64,000 nt of DNA from Halobacteriales archaeon QS_6_64_34 (GCA_003020925.1 PXRT01000013.1:254154-318153), one strand, 5' to 3'. Counted from the stretch's first letter, positions 25,279-34,892 are shown. Program-made: numbers and translations. The notes: generated from the letters alone by a model not told the origin.

Positions 25279-27103
25279 GTGGTTCACCGAGGACGAGCGC
25301 GAGGCAGGTTGTCGCTGTAGGACCGAGTTCGAGCGCGGGACACTGGCCGTCGACGCCGGGGACTGTCCCGGCGACGGTCGCCTGGGCGAGTCCCCGGACT
25401 GCCGGGCGACCGTCGTCGCGGCCCTCGGGCAGGGAGACGTCGACGGCGTCGTCACGACCGCTGACGGCCTCGAACGGGCGTATCTCGATGCTGACACAGC
25501 ACTGCTGGTGGCGGCCGGGCGGTTCGCGGCGCGGGTCGCGGCCACGGACGAGCGCCTGGCCCGGCGGACCCGACGGGAGCCACTGGCCGCCGCGACAGAG
25601 GCGACCGGCCGGGCGGGCCACGTCGCCGACCTGGCGGCCGAGACAGGGTTATCGGTCGCCGCCGAGGGCGTAACACCCGAGCGGGCGCTGGACCCGTACG
25701 TCGGTCCGGCGGTCAGCGACGCGCGCATCGCGGCCAGCCCGCCGGCGACGGCGACGCTACGGGACCGACGGACCGTCGAGACCGGCGCGACTGTCCGCCG
25801 GTACGAGACACCCGCGAGCGAGCTGGACAGCTACCACGTCCGCCCGCAGGAACACGAGTTCGACCCGGCGACCACGGCAGCGCTGTCCGACGCCGTGGCC
25901 TTGCTGGCGAGGACGACCGACGGGCCGATATCCCCCGAGGCGGCCGCCGAGCGGGTCGCCGACGACGGTCACACGGCGACCCGGCTGGCGAGCGTGCTCC
26001 GGAAACACACCGAGGGACTCGGAGTCCTCGAGGACGTCTTCGCCGACCCGCGTGTCTCGGACGTGTTCGCGACGGCACCGGTCGAGGAGACCCGACTGCG
26101 GGTCCGCGTCGACGGCGAGACCCTCCGGACGAACGTCCGGCTGACGAGCCGGGGTGCCCGCACGCTCGCCTCGACCTTCCGTCGGACAAGCGGCCGGGCG
26201 TTCTCGCGGGCGAGCCCGACGCTCGACGCCACCACCACGGTCGCCGGCCGTCGGGTCCGCGTGGCCGGTGTCACCGAGCCGGTCAGCGACGGCGTCGGCT
26301 TCGCGTTCCGGGGTCACGACGAGGCGGTATTTCGTCTCAGGGACCTCGTCGAGAACGGGAGCGTCCCGGCGCGGGTCGCCGGCCTGCTGTCGGTCGCCGT
26401 CGAGCGCGGCGCGGCGTGTCTCGTCGCCGGGCCACGCGGGGCCGGAAAGACGACCACGCTGGGCGCGCTTCTCTGGGAACTGCCCCAGACAGTCCGCACG
26501 GTCGTCATCGAGGACACTCCCGAACTCCCCGTCTCGGCCCTGCAGGCGGCCGGTCGGGACGTCCAGCCGCTGCGGACCGAGACCGGCGACGGCCCCTCGA
26601 TAGACGCGACGGCCGCACTTCGGACCGCGTTGCGACTGGGCGACGGCGCACTCGTCGTGGGTGAAGTGCGCGGCGAGGAGGCGGGCGTCCTCTACGAGGC
26701 GATGCGCGTCGGCGGTGGCGACAGCGCGGTGCTGGGCACGATACACGGCACCGGCGGGGAGAGCGTGCGAGAGCGACTCGTCGCCGACCTCGACGTGCCC
26801 GAGAGCGCCTTCGCCGCGACGGACCTCGTCGTGACGCTCGACCCGCCGACCGCCGACGGCGGGCGCGGTATCGCGGCGGTCGAGGAAGTCCGGGAGCACG
26901 GGGACGGGGTCGGTTTCGAACCGCTGTTCGAGCGCGACGGACCGACGGCGACGGCCACCGGCCGTATCGACCGGGGGTCGAGTCACCTCGTCCAGTCACT
27001 GTCCCACGCCGGGGAGTCCTACGCAGGGGTTCGCGAGGCCATCGCCGACCGGACGGCGGCGCTCGGGCCGCCGGACCTGACGGCAGGTAACTCCGACAGA
27101 TGA
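25271..27103 (+). CDS. Type II/IV secretion system ATPase (PilB-like)
   Basis: 610 residues from the ATG at 25271; a GTG at 25262 is an alternative. The N-terminus has a CRCRTEF...CPGDG...DCRA cysteine cluster that may bind metal. The ATPase core has Walker A GPRGAGKTTTLG (about residue 386), an Asp-box-like VVIEDTPELPV, Walker B GALVVGEVRGEEA and a His-box LGTIHGTGGESVRERL. Such hexameric ATPases power assembly of archaeal type IV pilus-like filaments. The following platform gene overlaps it by four bases (ATGA), so they form the core pair. Confidence 0.9.
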   Translation: MREWFTEDEREAGCRCRTEFERGTLAVDAGDCPGDGRLGESPDCRATVVAALGQGDVDGVVTTADGLERAYLDADTALLVAAGRFAARVAATDERLARRTRREPLAAATEATGRAGHVADLAAETGLSVAAEGVTPERALDPYVGPAVSDARIAASPPATATLRDRRTVETGATVRRYETPASELDSYHVRPQEHEFDPATTAALSDAVALLARTTDGPISPEAAAERVADDGHTATRLASVLRKHTEGLGVLEDVFADPRVSDVFATAPVEETRLRVRVDGETLRTNVRLTSRGARTLASTFRRTSGRAFSRASPTLDATTTVAGRRVRVAGVTEPVSDGVGFAFRGHDEAVFRLRDLVENGSVPARVAGLLSVAVERGAACLVAGPRGAGKTTTLGALLWELPQTVRTVVIEDTPELPVSALQAAGRDVQPLRTETGDGPSIDATAALRTALRLGDGALVVGEVRGEEAGVLYEAMRVGGGDSAVLGTIHGTGGESVRERLVADLDVPESAFAATDLVVTLDPPTADGGRGIAAVEEVREHGDGVGFEPLFERDGPTATATGRIDRGSSHLVQSLSHAGESYAGVREAIADRTAALGPPDLTAGNSDR

Positions 27104-28803
27104 CAGGGACCGAGGGAGACGGGGACCCCGAAGCGGCCGAACTGAGTGACCGGTTGGTCACCGTGCCAGAGGGGTACCGGCGGGCCTGTCGGCTGCTCGG
27201 GCTGTCAGCGAGCGCGGAGACGGTCCTCGGGGGAAGCTACGCGCTGGCCGTTTCCGTCTGGCTGGTCGGCGTCGCCGCTCTCGCCGTCGGGTCGGGCCCC
27301 GTCGCGGTCGTCGTCGGTACCGGCAGCGCTGTCGCCGCAGTCGGGGTCGCACTGGCCGGCCGCTACGGCGTCGGCCTGGCGGCACAGGCCCGCCGCATCC
27401 GCGCGCTGGGTGCCGCGCCGTCGCTCGTGGCGACGCTGGTACTGGGGATGACGCTGTGGCCCACCGCCGAGCGGGCGGCGGCCTTCGCTGCGAGCGCGGG
27501 CGACGGACTGCTGGCGAGAAGTCTCGACACCCACCGACGGCGAGCCGCTCGGACCCCACGGAGCGGCCTGGACGCCTTCGGCCGCGAGTGGGCCGAGGAG
27601 TTCCCCGCCCTGAACCAGGCGCTGACTCGTGTGGAGCGGGCGGCGGTGGTGACCCCCGATGAGCGGGCCGAACTCCTCGCCGCTGCCCGGCGCGCCGTCC
27701 TTCATGGGACCCGCGACGAGATGGCGTCGTTCGCCGCCGACCTGCGCGCGCCGGCGACGGCGCTGTACGCGTTCGGCGTCCTCCTCCCGCTCGCGATGGT
27801 CGCGCTGCTGCCGGCGGTCGGCGCGGCCGGTGTGCCCGTCTCCACGTCCCTGCTCGTCGTGACCTACGGCATCGCCCTCCCCGGCGGGCTGGTCGTCGCG
27901 AGCGCGTGGCTGCTCGCCGGGCGACCAGTCGCCTTTCCGCCGGCGTCCGTCGGGCGGAGCCACCCGGACGTCTCGACCGGGCCGCTGGAGGCCGTCGGCG
28001 CCGGGGCGGCCGTCGCCGTCGGCGGCTGGCTGGCCGGGCGCGTCCTCCTCCCGACCTGGGCGCCACCGATAGCGGCCCTGGGACTGGGCACCGGGACGGC
28101 GCTGGTCGTCTACTACCGACCCGTCGCGGCGGTTCGGGACCACATCGAAGCCGCCGAGGACGGATTGCCGGCCGCGCTCTCGGCAATCGGCCGCCGCGTC
28201 GAGCGGGGTGAGTCGGTCGAAGCGGCCTTCGACGCGGCGGTCGACGCCACGCCCGAGCCGCTGTCGGCCGTCCTGGCCGAAACGGTCGACCGGCAGGGGG
28301 CGCTCGGTGTTGACATCGAGACGGCGTTTCGCGGCGAGTACGGCACACTGTCGACGCTGCCGAGCCCACATCTCCAGCGGGCCGCCGTCCTCCTTGGCGC
28401 GGCTGCCGACATCGGCCCACCTGCCGGCGAGACCATCGCGACCATGGGCGACCACTTCGAGGAACTGGCGGCGGTCGAACGGGAGACCCGTCGCCAGCTC
28501 TCACAGGTCACCGGGACCCTGTCGAACACCGCCGCCGTCTTCGGGCCGTTCGTCGGCGGGGCGACCGTCGCTATGTCGGCGACCATGGAGAGCGGTGGCC
28601 CCATCAAATCGGTGTCGACGGCGTCGCTCGGCCCGGTCATCGGCTGGTACTGTCTCGTGCTGGCGGTCGTGCTGACGGCGCTTTCGACCGGGCTCTATCG
28701 GGGGCTCGACCGGGCGCTGGTGGGCTACCGGGCCGGGCTGGCGCTGTGTTCGGCGACGCTGGTCTACTGTGTGGCCGTCGTGGCGACCGGGCTGCTCGTC
28801 TAA
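27100..28803 (+). CDS. Type II/IV secretion membrane platform protein (PilC/TadC-like)
   Basis: 567 residues with about nine hydrophobic segments and two copies of the T2SSF-type cytoplasmic domain (roughly 120-230 and 335-480; HIEAAEDGLPAALSAIGRRV and the HFEELAAVERETRRQLSQVT segment are characteristic). This is the inner-membrane platform that couples the upstream ATPase to pilin insertion. Start ATG overlaps the ATPase stop. Together with the secreted proteins downstream it defines a complete minimal pilus-like machine except for a prepilin peptidase, which is not in the window. Confidence 0.88.
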   Translation: MTGTEGDGDPEAAELSDRLVTVPEGYRRACRLLGLSASAETVLGGSYALAVSVWLVGVAALAVGSGPVAVVVGTGSAVAAVGVALAGRYGVGLAAQARRIRALGAAPSLVATLVLGMTLWPTAERAAAFAASAGDGLLARSLDTHRRRAARTPRSGLDAFGREWAEEFPALNQALTRVERAAVVTPDERAELLAAARRAVLHGTRDEMASFAADLRAPATALYAFGVLLPLAMVALLPAVGAAGVPVSTSLLVVTYGIALPGGLVVASAWLLAGRPVAFPPASVGRSHPDVSTGPLEAVGAGAAVAVGGWLAGRVLLPTWAPPIAALGLGTGTALVVYYRPVAAVRDHIEAAEDGLPAALSAIGRRVERGESVEAAFDAAVDATPEPLSAVLAETVDRQGALGVDIETAFRGEYGTLSTLPSPHLQRAAVLLGAAADIGPPAGETIATMGDHFEELAAVERETRRQLSQVTGTLSNTAAVFGPFVGGATVAMSATMESGGPIKSVSTASLGPVIGWYCLVLAVVLTALSTGLYRGLDRALVGYRAGLALCSATLVYCVAVVATGLLV

Positions 28804-28816
28804 GATTTATATCCGA
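28804..28816 (+). promoter_or_regulatory. TATA-like box inside the pilus operon
   Basis: AGATTTATATCCG lies about 22-33 bases before the ATG at 28837, in the only real gap of the operon. It may give the downstream secreted proteins their own leaderless promoter. Confidence 0.5.
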
Positions 28817-28836
28817 AGCCGGGGCCAGCCCGGCCC

Positions 28837-29298
28837 ATGTTCGACACCAACGTCGAGACAGCGTACGTCTGGGTGGCTGTCGGGGCAGTGAGCGTCGCCG
28901 TCCTCGGCGTCACCACGCAGTTACCCACGTCGGCACCACCGGACGGCGCGGCCGCCGCGACGACGATAGACGAGGTGGCGACGAGCCCACCGGGGTCGGT
29001 CGCCACGCGGGACCTCCAGGCCACCGAGTGGTCGCTAACGGGGCGCCAACTTGGCCTTCGCTCCGACGGTGGCACCGTCCACGAGACGCTATTGCAGCCG
29101 GTGGTCCCGGCCGTCGACGCGAGTCTCGCCGCCGTCCTCGACGGTGAGCGACCGTCGGCGGTGTTCGACTCGCCGGCGGTGTTCAAACGGGCGACCGAGA
29201 CCACCGGTCCCGAGCGAGAGCAGTGGCGCCCGGCGCCGGACCGCCTGACGGCCAGACACGTCGCCTGGGGAGGGGTCGATGTCACGCTCGTCGGCTAG
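28837..29298 (+). CDS. Pilin-like small anchored protein of the pilus operon
   Basis: 153 residues with one N-terminal hydrophobic segment (AYVWVAVGAVSVAVLGVTTQ, residues 9-28) and an extracellular domain of about 120 residues. A class III pilin cleavage site is not obvious. It has its own TATA-like box and its C-terminal 20 bases overlap the next gene. I place it as a minor pilin-like or anchor subunit from context only. Confidence 0.65.
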   Translation: MFDTNVETAYVWVAVGAVSVAVLGVTTQLPTSAPPDGAAAATTIDEVATSPPGSVATRDLQATEWSLTGRQLGLRSDGGTVHETLLQPVVPAVDASLAAVLDGERPSAVFDSPAVFKRATETTGPEREQWRPAPDRLTARHVAWGGVDVTLVG

Positions 29299-29668
29299 GG
29301 CGGCCACCGAGCCGCTGGCGGCGCTCGCCGCCGTCTTCGCCGTGACCGCCGGGCTCGCGCTGTACGCCGGGACGCTGGGCGATACGCTCGCCGGCGTCGG
29401 GAGCGACCGGGACCTGGCGACGCCGACCGCCGACGCCGTCGAACGGCAGCTAACCACCGGCGGCGTCGTCGACCCCGGTCGGGTGCCTGACTCGCGTTCC
29501 GCGATTCCGTCGGGATACGAGGCCAACGTCACGCTCCGGGCCGAACGCCAGTGGTCCGCCGGGCCGACACCGCCGGCGGGTGCCGACACCGACACCCGAA
29601 CGGTCAGCGTCGCGCTCGGCCCGGCGACGGTCCGGCGGGGCCGACTCAGGGTGGCGGTCTGGCGATGA
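29279..29668 (+). CDS. Small membrane-anchored protein of the pilus operon
   Basis: 129 residues. An N-terminal hydrophobic segment (LAALAAVFAVTAGLALYAGT) is followed by a short extracellular domain ending in GRLRVAVWR. It overlaps the genes on both sides (20 bases upstream, 4 downstream). No enzyme motif is visible. It resembles other haloarchaeal pilus-operon proteins with one transmembrane helix. Confidence 0.6.
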   Translation: MSRSSARAATEPLAALAAVFAVTAGLALYAGTLGDTLAGVGSDRDLATPTADAVERQLTTGGVVDPGRVPDSRSAIPSGYEANVTLRAERQWSAGPTPPAGADTDTRTVSVALGPATVRRGRLRVAVWR

Positions 29669-30537
29669 CTCGTGCGACCAGCACTGTGGTCGACGTGGCC
29701 GGCTTCCTCCTGCTTGTCGGCGCCGCCGTCGCGGTTATCGTCAACGGCGCCGCCGTCGAGCAAGCATCTGTCGAAGACCCCGCTGCCGAGCGGGCGGAGC
29801 TGCTCACGACGAGTACCGCAAGCGTCGAGTACGCGCTTGTCGTGCCGGGTAGCCCACCAAACTGGACGGCCAACCCGACGGCGACACACCAGCGTACCGC
29901 CCACGGCACGCTCGCGGAGTTGCTGGCCGAGGCGGCGATGAGTCGCGTCAGCTACGAGGGGCACCGACTCTCCAAGGCCGGCAGCGGCTTCGAGCAGGCA
30001 GTCGCGACGGCGACGCGAAACCGGCTTCACGAACGCGGGCGCCGAACCGCCGTCCGTGCCCGCTGGGAACCCTATCGCGGAGCGCCGCTCAATGCCACGG
30101 TGCGTGTCGGGGAGCGCCCGCCGCCGGGCGCCGACGTGGACGCCGCGACGACGACCGTCGCGAGTCCGGCGCCGGCGGTCGGCGAGCGAGCGCGCTGGGC
30201 GGCCTCCCAGGGGGGCTACACTGCGGTCGCGGCAGTGGTGGCCGGCGCCGTCGTCGATGGACTGTTTCCGCCCCAGCAGACCCAGCTAGCCCTCGACGGG
30301 GACTACCCTGCCGACCGGCTGATGACCCGTCGCTACGACCGGATGGCGGCGCTCACTCGTGGCGGGCAGCTATCGGTCGAATCGACGCCGACGAACGAGT
30401 TGAACACGCGGCTGACAGAGCGGTTGACAGGCCGTTTCAGGCGTGATATGCGGAGTCGCTTTGACTCCCCCGAAGCCGCTGCCCGCGCCGTCGACACCGG
30501 CAACGTTACCATCGCCGTCAGGACATGGGAGCCATGA
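29665..30537 (+). CDS. Membrane-anchored protein of the pilus operon
   Basis: 290 residues from the ATG at 29665. Residues 10-30 (VAGFLLLVGAAVAVIVNGAA) are an N-terminal membrane anchor; the rest is an extracellular domain with long stretches that look like pseudopilin assembly-factor folds (HGTLAELLAEAAMSRVSYEG; WAASQGGYTAVAAVVAGAVV). Four-base overlaps join it to both neighbours. Haloarchaeal families called DUF7284 and DUF7285 from memory have this position. Function unknown. Confidence 0.65.
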   Translation: MTRATSTVVDVAGFLLLVGAAVAVIVNGAAVEQASVEDPAAERAELLTTSTASVEYALVVPGSPPNWTANPTATHQRTAHGTLAELLAEAAMSRVSYEGHRLSKAGSGFEQAVATATRNRLHERGRRTAVRARWEPYRGAPLNATVRVGERPPPGADVDAATTTVASPAPAVGERARWAASQGGYTAVAAVVAGAVVDGLFPPQQTQLALDGDYPADRLMTRRYDRMAALTRGGQLSVESTPTNELNTRLTERLTGRFRRDMRSRFDSPEAAARAVDTGNVTIAVRTWEP

Positions 30538-31532
30538 GCCGACGTATTTCGCTGGCTGACGACCGGCGTGGCCGGGTCCCCTTTGCCGTCGTCGGCGTCC
30601 TGTTGCTGGTGGCGAGCCTCGCGCTCGCGCCGACGCTGTCGACCGAGCCGGCCCCCAGCGAGACGGCGGTCGAGCGCTCGCTGACCGACGTGAGCGCGGC
30701 CAGTACGACCGCCGTCCGGGATGGGGTTGCGACGGCCAGTCGTCGGGCCGCTGCCACACCGGTGGTCGAACCGGCCGACACGCCAGTCGGTCGCGCGTTG
30801 AGCGACGACCAGCCGTTCCGCGATAGCCTGCGGTTGCGGGTGTACCTGCAGGTCCGGGCCAATCTGGCCCGGCTCGCGGCCCGTCATGGCGGGGTCAATG
30901 CCACGGCATCGCTCCCGGCAGTTGAATCGACGGCGGAGTACGAGCGCGCGATAGACCAGGTGACACTCGAACGCGCCGGCGAGAACGATACCGCACTCCG
31001 TGTCACCGTCGAGAACATCACGCTGACCGCCCGCCGTGGCGGCGAGGTCATCACCCGCCGGACGGTCGACCGGACCGTCGTCGTTCCGACGCCGGTGTTG
31101 CACGTTCACGACCAGGTCGACACTTACGAGACCAAAGTGACGAACGGGCTCGCAAATCCCGGTCTGAGCCAGCGGCTGACAGGGCGTCTCTACCCCATCG
31201 CGTGGGCGCGGGGCTACGCCCAGTTCGGCGGCGCGCCAATCGAGAACGTCATCGCGAACAGACACGTGAGCCTGGCGACCAACGGCGCGCTACTGGGCGT
31301 CCAGCGGTCGGTGTTTGGCCGGAGCGACCCCGAGGGACGACAGGCACTGACCGAGGCAACGACCCTCGTCGGCATCAGGGATACGGTCGCCGGCAGTAAC
31401 AGCCAACTCGCCAGTGAGATACTGCGCCAGACCAGCTACCGACCCCCGAGTCAGAACATCACCACTGGCGGCGGGGCCGCCACGGGCCCTGACGACCCGC
31501 TAACGCCACCGCCAGGGACGCCTACACCGTGA
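30534..31532 (+). CDS. N-terminal part of a large pilus-operon protein, probably frameshifted
   Basis: 332 residues from the ATG at 30534. A membrane anchor (VPFAVVGVLLLVASLALAPT) is followed by a long extracellular region. The frame runs out at GPDDPLTPPPGTPTP. From 31494, one frame over, the sequence reads PANATARDAYTVRARVVTE, which continues smoothly into the next gene. One extra C in the CCC run near 31496 would join the two as DDPANATARDAYTV. I therefore read 30534-33478 as one protein of about 980 residues (DUF7286-like, from memory) split by a one-base deletion, sequencing error or programmed shift. Confidence 0.6.
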   Translation: MSRRISLADDRRGRVPFAVVGVLLLVASLALAPTLSTEPAPSETAVERSLTDVSAASTTAVRDGVATASRRAAATPVVEPADTPVGRALSDDQPFRDSLRLRVYLQVRANLARLAARHGGVNATASLPAVESTAEYERAIDQVTLERAGENDTALRVTVENITLTARRGGEVITRRTVDRTVVVPTPVLHVHDQVDTYETKVTNGLANPGLSQRLTGRLYPIAWARGYAQFGGAPIENVIANRHVSLATNGALLGVQRSVFGRSDPEGRQALTEATTLVGIRDTVAGSNSQLASEILRQTSYRPPSQNITTGGGAATGPDDPLTPPPGTPTP

Positions 31533-33478
31533 GGGCGAGAGTCGTCACCGAGCGCGAGCGCGTCAGGGGCGGTCACCCCGACCGACCCGACCCGCCCGGG
31601 TCCAACTGGACCTTCGTCAGGGAGGTCACCAGTTCGGACGCGAGCGTCGTCGATTCGTTCGATATCGGGGTGAGCGTGCCGGATGGCTGGCACGCCTTCC
31701 AGCGCTGGGGGCGGACAATCGATGTCACCCACACGCGCAGGGTGACCTGGCGGAACGGCCAGGACACCAGATACACCAGAAACACGCGACAGGAGCGGGT
31801 TCGCGTCTCTCTCACTCTCGTCGGCAGGCACCGGAACGACTCCCTCGCGCCGGTCCGGGGCATCGAGACGGTCCACGAGTCAGACGAAAGTCCCCTCGGG
31901 GGCGAGAATCTCGCCGACATAGAGCAGCGAGCGAGCGACGAGCTGCTGGACGGGAGCCGGAAACGCGCCGCGAAGGACGTTGCCCTGGGGGCGTTCGAAC
32001 GGCGGACGGCAACCATCACCGGGGAGCGGCCGGACTCGATACACACCTGGATGGCCCGGGACCTGCGGGGGCTCCGAGAGCGTGTCCGGGACATCACCGT
32101 GGCGACCGACCGGGGCTCGGTGGGGACCGTCCGGGCAAACCCGGCCCGGCAGCTCCGACAGGAGCTTCGACAGCGCCGCTCGGAACTGGTCGACGCCCCC
32201 GAAAGCTACGACAGCGCGGCCGACAGAGCCCGTGTCGCGGCCCGCGTCGAGTTCCTCGACGCCGTCGAGCGGCGGCTTGGCGGCCACGCCGCGAACCACT
32301 CGGACGTCGAGGCGGGCATCTCAGACCGGCTAGAGGGGGTCCCCGACGGGTCGCTGAGCGAACTCAGGCGAGCCCTGACCGCCCGCGAGACGCGGGTAGC
32401 GCGGACGCGACCGACTCCGACCGGGCCGGCGGGCCCGGTCCGGACGCAGGTCGAAGCACAGCCACAGTACCTGACGCTTGCGTCGGTCGACGAGTCGAAT
32501 TTCCCGGCCGTCAACGGCAGCGAGCACCCGCTCGTGGCCCGCAACGTCAACGTGTTCAGCGTGCCGTACGGCAACGCCGCGACGGAGGTGCTGACCGCCG
32601 GCACCAGCGCCCGGAATCGGGTCGGTCTCGCGGCGGCGGCGTCGACGCTTTCGGCGGCCCAGGACACCGAGGCCGGGTCGGACTCGACGCTCGAGGAGCG
32701 CCGGTCGCAACTGGAGACCGAGGTCGCCCGGGCCAACAGTGCCGTCACCGCCGCACTCGCCGAACGGGTCCGGGCCGAGACGGATGCGGGGCGGGCAGAG
32801 AGCCGGCAAATCGTCGACGACGCGATGGACACGTGGGGGACGACGGCAGGGCGCGGGCTGGCCCTGGCGAACAACTCCGCAACAGAGCGCGTCGCCGAGG
32901 TGGCCGGCGCCCGTCGAGACCTCTCCACGCTGGAACAGGACTGGCTCCGCGTCCGCCTCCGACGGACCACGGCCACGACGCTGTCGACCGCCGGGGCGCG
33001 ACCGTCGAAGGGCGTCGTAAACCGGACTGCAAACACGGTTCGCGAAACCGCACGTAACCGGGTCCAGGATATCATCGCCAGCCGGAGCCGCGAGGCGGTC
33101 GAGCGGGTCACACAGCGGCGGCTGGGAACGAAGGTCCTGCCGGCCGGGCTTCCGCTCGCACCGCCCTCTCTCCCGTGGTACCTGACGCTGAATATCTGGT
33201 GGGTTACGGTCGAAGGGACGTACGCCCGCTTTAGCGTGACTGCGAGCTACGGCCCACCGGAGACGCCCGGTGCGACGCTGCGATACGTCCGCGAAGACCG
33301 AGCGGTCCATCTCGACGCGGACGGCAACGGGGACGCCGAGCAGCTGGGACGGAACAGGCGCATCTCCTTCCGTGCCGACACCGGCGTCGTCGTCGTGGTC
33401 CCACCCAGACCACGCGGCGTCGGCGACAAGGACGGCAACAGCGTGGAGACCTCTGCGGGGTGGCCAGCGGCCGGATGA
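31529..33478 (+). CDS. C-terminal part of the large pilus-operon protein
   Basis: 649 residues if started at the GTG at 31529, which overlaps the previous stop (GTGA). It has no signal peptide or anchor of its own, yet its content looks extracellular (NWTFVREVTSSDASVVDSFD; WYLTLNIWWVTVEGTYARFS). Coding continues upstream of the GTG as PANATARDAYT to a TGA at about 31491, supporting a frameshift rather than a separate gene. Long Arg-rich helical segments (GTVRANPARQLRQELRQRRS) follow. It ends the operon. Confidence 0.6.
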   Translation: MRARVVTERERVRGGHPDRPDPPGSNWTFVREVTSSDASVVDSFDIGVSVPDGWHAFQRWGRTIDVTHTRRVTWRNGQDTRYTRNTRQERVRVSLTLVGRHRNDSLAPVRGIETVHESDESPLGGENLADIEQRASDELLDGSRKRAAKDVALGAFERRTATITGERPDSIHTWMARDLRGLRERVRDITVATDRGSVGTVRANPARQLRQELRQRRSELVDAPESYDSAADRARVAARVEFLDAVERRLGGHAANHSDVEAGISDRLEGVPDGSLSELRRALTARETRVARTRPTPTGPAGPVRTQVEAQPQYLTLASVDESNFPAVNGSEHPLVARNVNVFSVPYGNAATEVLTAGTSARNRVGLAAAASTLSAAQDTEAGSDSTLEERRSQLETEVARANSAVTAALAERVRAETDAGRAESRQIVDDAMDTWGTTAGRGLALANNSATERVAEVAGARRDLSTLEQDWLRVRLRRTTATTLSTAGARPSKGVVNRTANTVRETARNRVQDIIASRSREAVERVTQRRLGTKVLPAGLPLAPPSLPWYLTLNIWWVTVEGTYARFSVTASYGPPETPGATLRYVREDRAVHLDADGNGDAEQLGRNRRISFRADTGVVVVVPPRPRGVGDKDGNSVETSAGWPAAG

Positions 33479-33579
33479 GCGGTCGGGGCTCCCGATAGCT
33501 GGTCACCGAGCGCTTTCGATACCGATAGTATCGGCACCGAAACGAATCCCTATAACGCCCTCGCCCCGTAGCGACAGCC

Positions 33580-34008
33580 ATGCTTAGAACCGAGTTTCCG
33601 GAGGCGGGCGAGCAGTCGCCCGAGGCGCTGCTGTCGGCCTACGGGTCGGTGCTCGCGGCGACGGTCGAGTCCGTCGGGGCCGACACCGTCGCCGAGGCGG
33701 CGGAACTGGACCGCGAAACCGTCGACGCCGTCGCCGACGGCGACGTTGCGGACCTCTCCCTCGAGGACGCGATGGCCGTCCTCGCGACCGACCCGGACCG
33801 ACCGGCCGCCGACGCGCTGCAGGCCGAGGCCCAGGACATCCTCCTGATGGGAATGACGACGGCCGTGATGGACGTCGAAGCGCTGGCCTCTGGTATCGAC
33901 AGCCAGCTCGAACCCAAGGAGATTCAACAGAAAATAGAGGGGCGCTACCCGATGACAATGGAGGAGTACGCGCTCTTGCACAGCTACATCGAGAGCCGGA
34001 AACGATGA
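33580..34008 (+). CDS. Conserved haloarchaeal protein (DUF5791-like)
   Basis: 142 residues, largely helical and acidic. The first part (SPEALLSAYGSVLAATVESV and LDRETVDAVADGDVADLSLE) resembles a small helix-turn-helix type fold; the C-terminus is IEGRYPMTMEEYALLHSYIE. The family (DUF5791, from memory) has no known activity. Its stop overlaps the ATG of the next gene (ATGA), so they are coupled. A TATA-like CCTATAACG lies at about 33550, some 30 bases upstream. Confidence 0.75.
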   Translation: MLRTEFPEAGEQSPEALLSAYGSVLAATVESVGADTVAEAAELDRETVDAVADGDVADLSLEDAMAVLATDPDRPAADALQAEAQDILLMGMTTAVMDVEALASGIDSQLEPKEIQQKIEGRYPMTMEEYALLHSYIESRKR

Positions 34009-34892
34009 GCCGGGTCGCCATCCTGGGCTGTGGCTACGTCGGGCTGGAACTGGGCCGCCAGCTCGCCGACGGCCACGATGTCGTCGGGGTCCGTCGCTCC
34101 GAGAGCGGGCTCCAGGCTATCGAAGACGCTGGCTTCGAGGCCGTCAAAGCGGACGTGACCGACGGCGACTCGCTGGCAGCGGTGCCCGACGCCGACTGGG
34201 TCGTCTTCGCAGCGAGTTCGGGCGGTCGCGGGGCCGATGTGGCCCGCGAGGTGTACGTCGAGGGGCTGCAAACGGCTATCGACCACTTCTGGACGCGCGA
34301 GGACGCCCCCGAGCGGCTGGTGTACACCTCGAGTACGGGCGTCTACGGGGACCACAACGGCGCGTGGGTCGACGAGGAGACGCCACTGGACCCCCAGACC
34401 GGGAAGACCGAAGTGCTCGCGGAAGCCGAACGGGTCGCCCGCGAGCGGCCCACGGAGTACGGCGGCCACGGCACCGTCGCCCGCTACGCCGGGCTCTACG
34501 GGCCGGAGCGGTACCGGCTGGAGCGGTATCTGGAGGGGCCCGTGACGGCGGGCTATCTCAACATGGTCCACCGGGCGGACGCCGCCGGCTCGGTCCGGTT
34601 TCTGCTGGAGGCGGACCACCGCGAGGAGGTCGTCCTCATGGTGGACGACGAACCGGTCGAGAAGTGGGGCTTTGCGGACTGGCTCGCCGAGGCCTGCGGG
34701 GTCGCGTTCCCGCCCAAACAGACGACCGAGGAGCGCCTGGCCGACCCCGACCTCTCCGAGACGGCCAAGCGCCGCATCCGGACGAGCAAGCGCTGTTCGA
34801 ACGACCGGCTGCGAGGGCTCGGATACGACCTGGCATACCCGACGTTCAGAGAGGGGTACCGGGCGGCGGTCGAGACCTACGACGCGGGGTGA
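34005..34892 (+). CDS. NAD(P)-dependent epimerase/dehydratase (SDR family)
   Basis: 295 residues with an N-terminal Rossmann motif ILGCGYVGLELGRQLADGHD, a strand ending DWVVFAASSGGRG, the active-site region LVYTSSTGVYGDHNG with Ser and Tyr, and YAGLYGPERYRLE. The arrangement matches extended SDR enzymes acting on nucleotide sugars or related compounds. The usual YxxxK pair is not clear: GVYGDHNG follows the SSTG motif, and the Lys may be supplied by KTEVLAEAERVA. The substrate is unknown. Coupled to the gene upstream. Confidence 0.8.
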   Translation: MSRVAILGCGYVGLELGRQLADGHDVVGVRRSESGLQAIEDAGFEAVKADVTDGDSLAAVPDADWVVFAASSGGRGADVAREVYVEGLQTAIDHFWTREDAPERLVYTSSTGVYGDHNGAWVDEETPLDPQTGKTEVLAEAERVARERPTEYGGHGTVARYAGLYGPERYRLERYLEGPVTAGYLNMVHRADAAGSVRFLLEADHREEVVLMVDDEPVEKWGFADWLAEACGVAFPPKQTTEERLADPDLSETAKRRIRTSKRCSNDRLRGLGYDLAYPTFREGYRAAVETYDAG

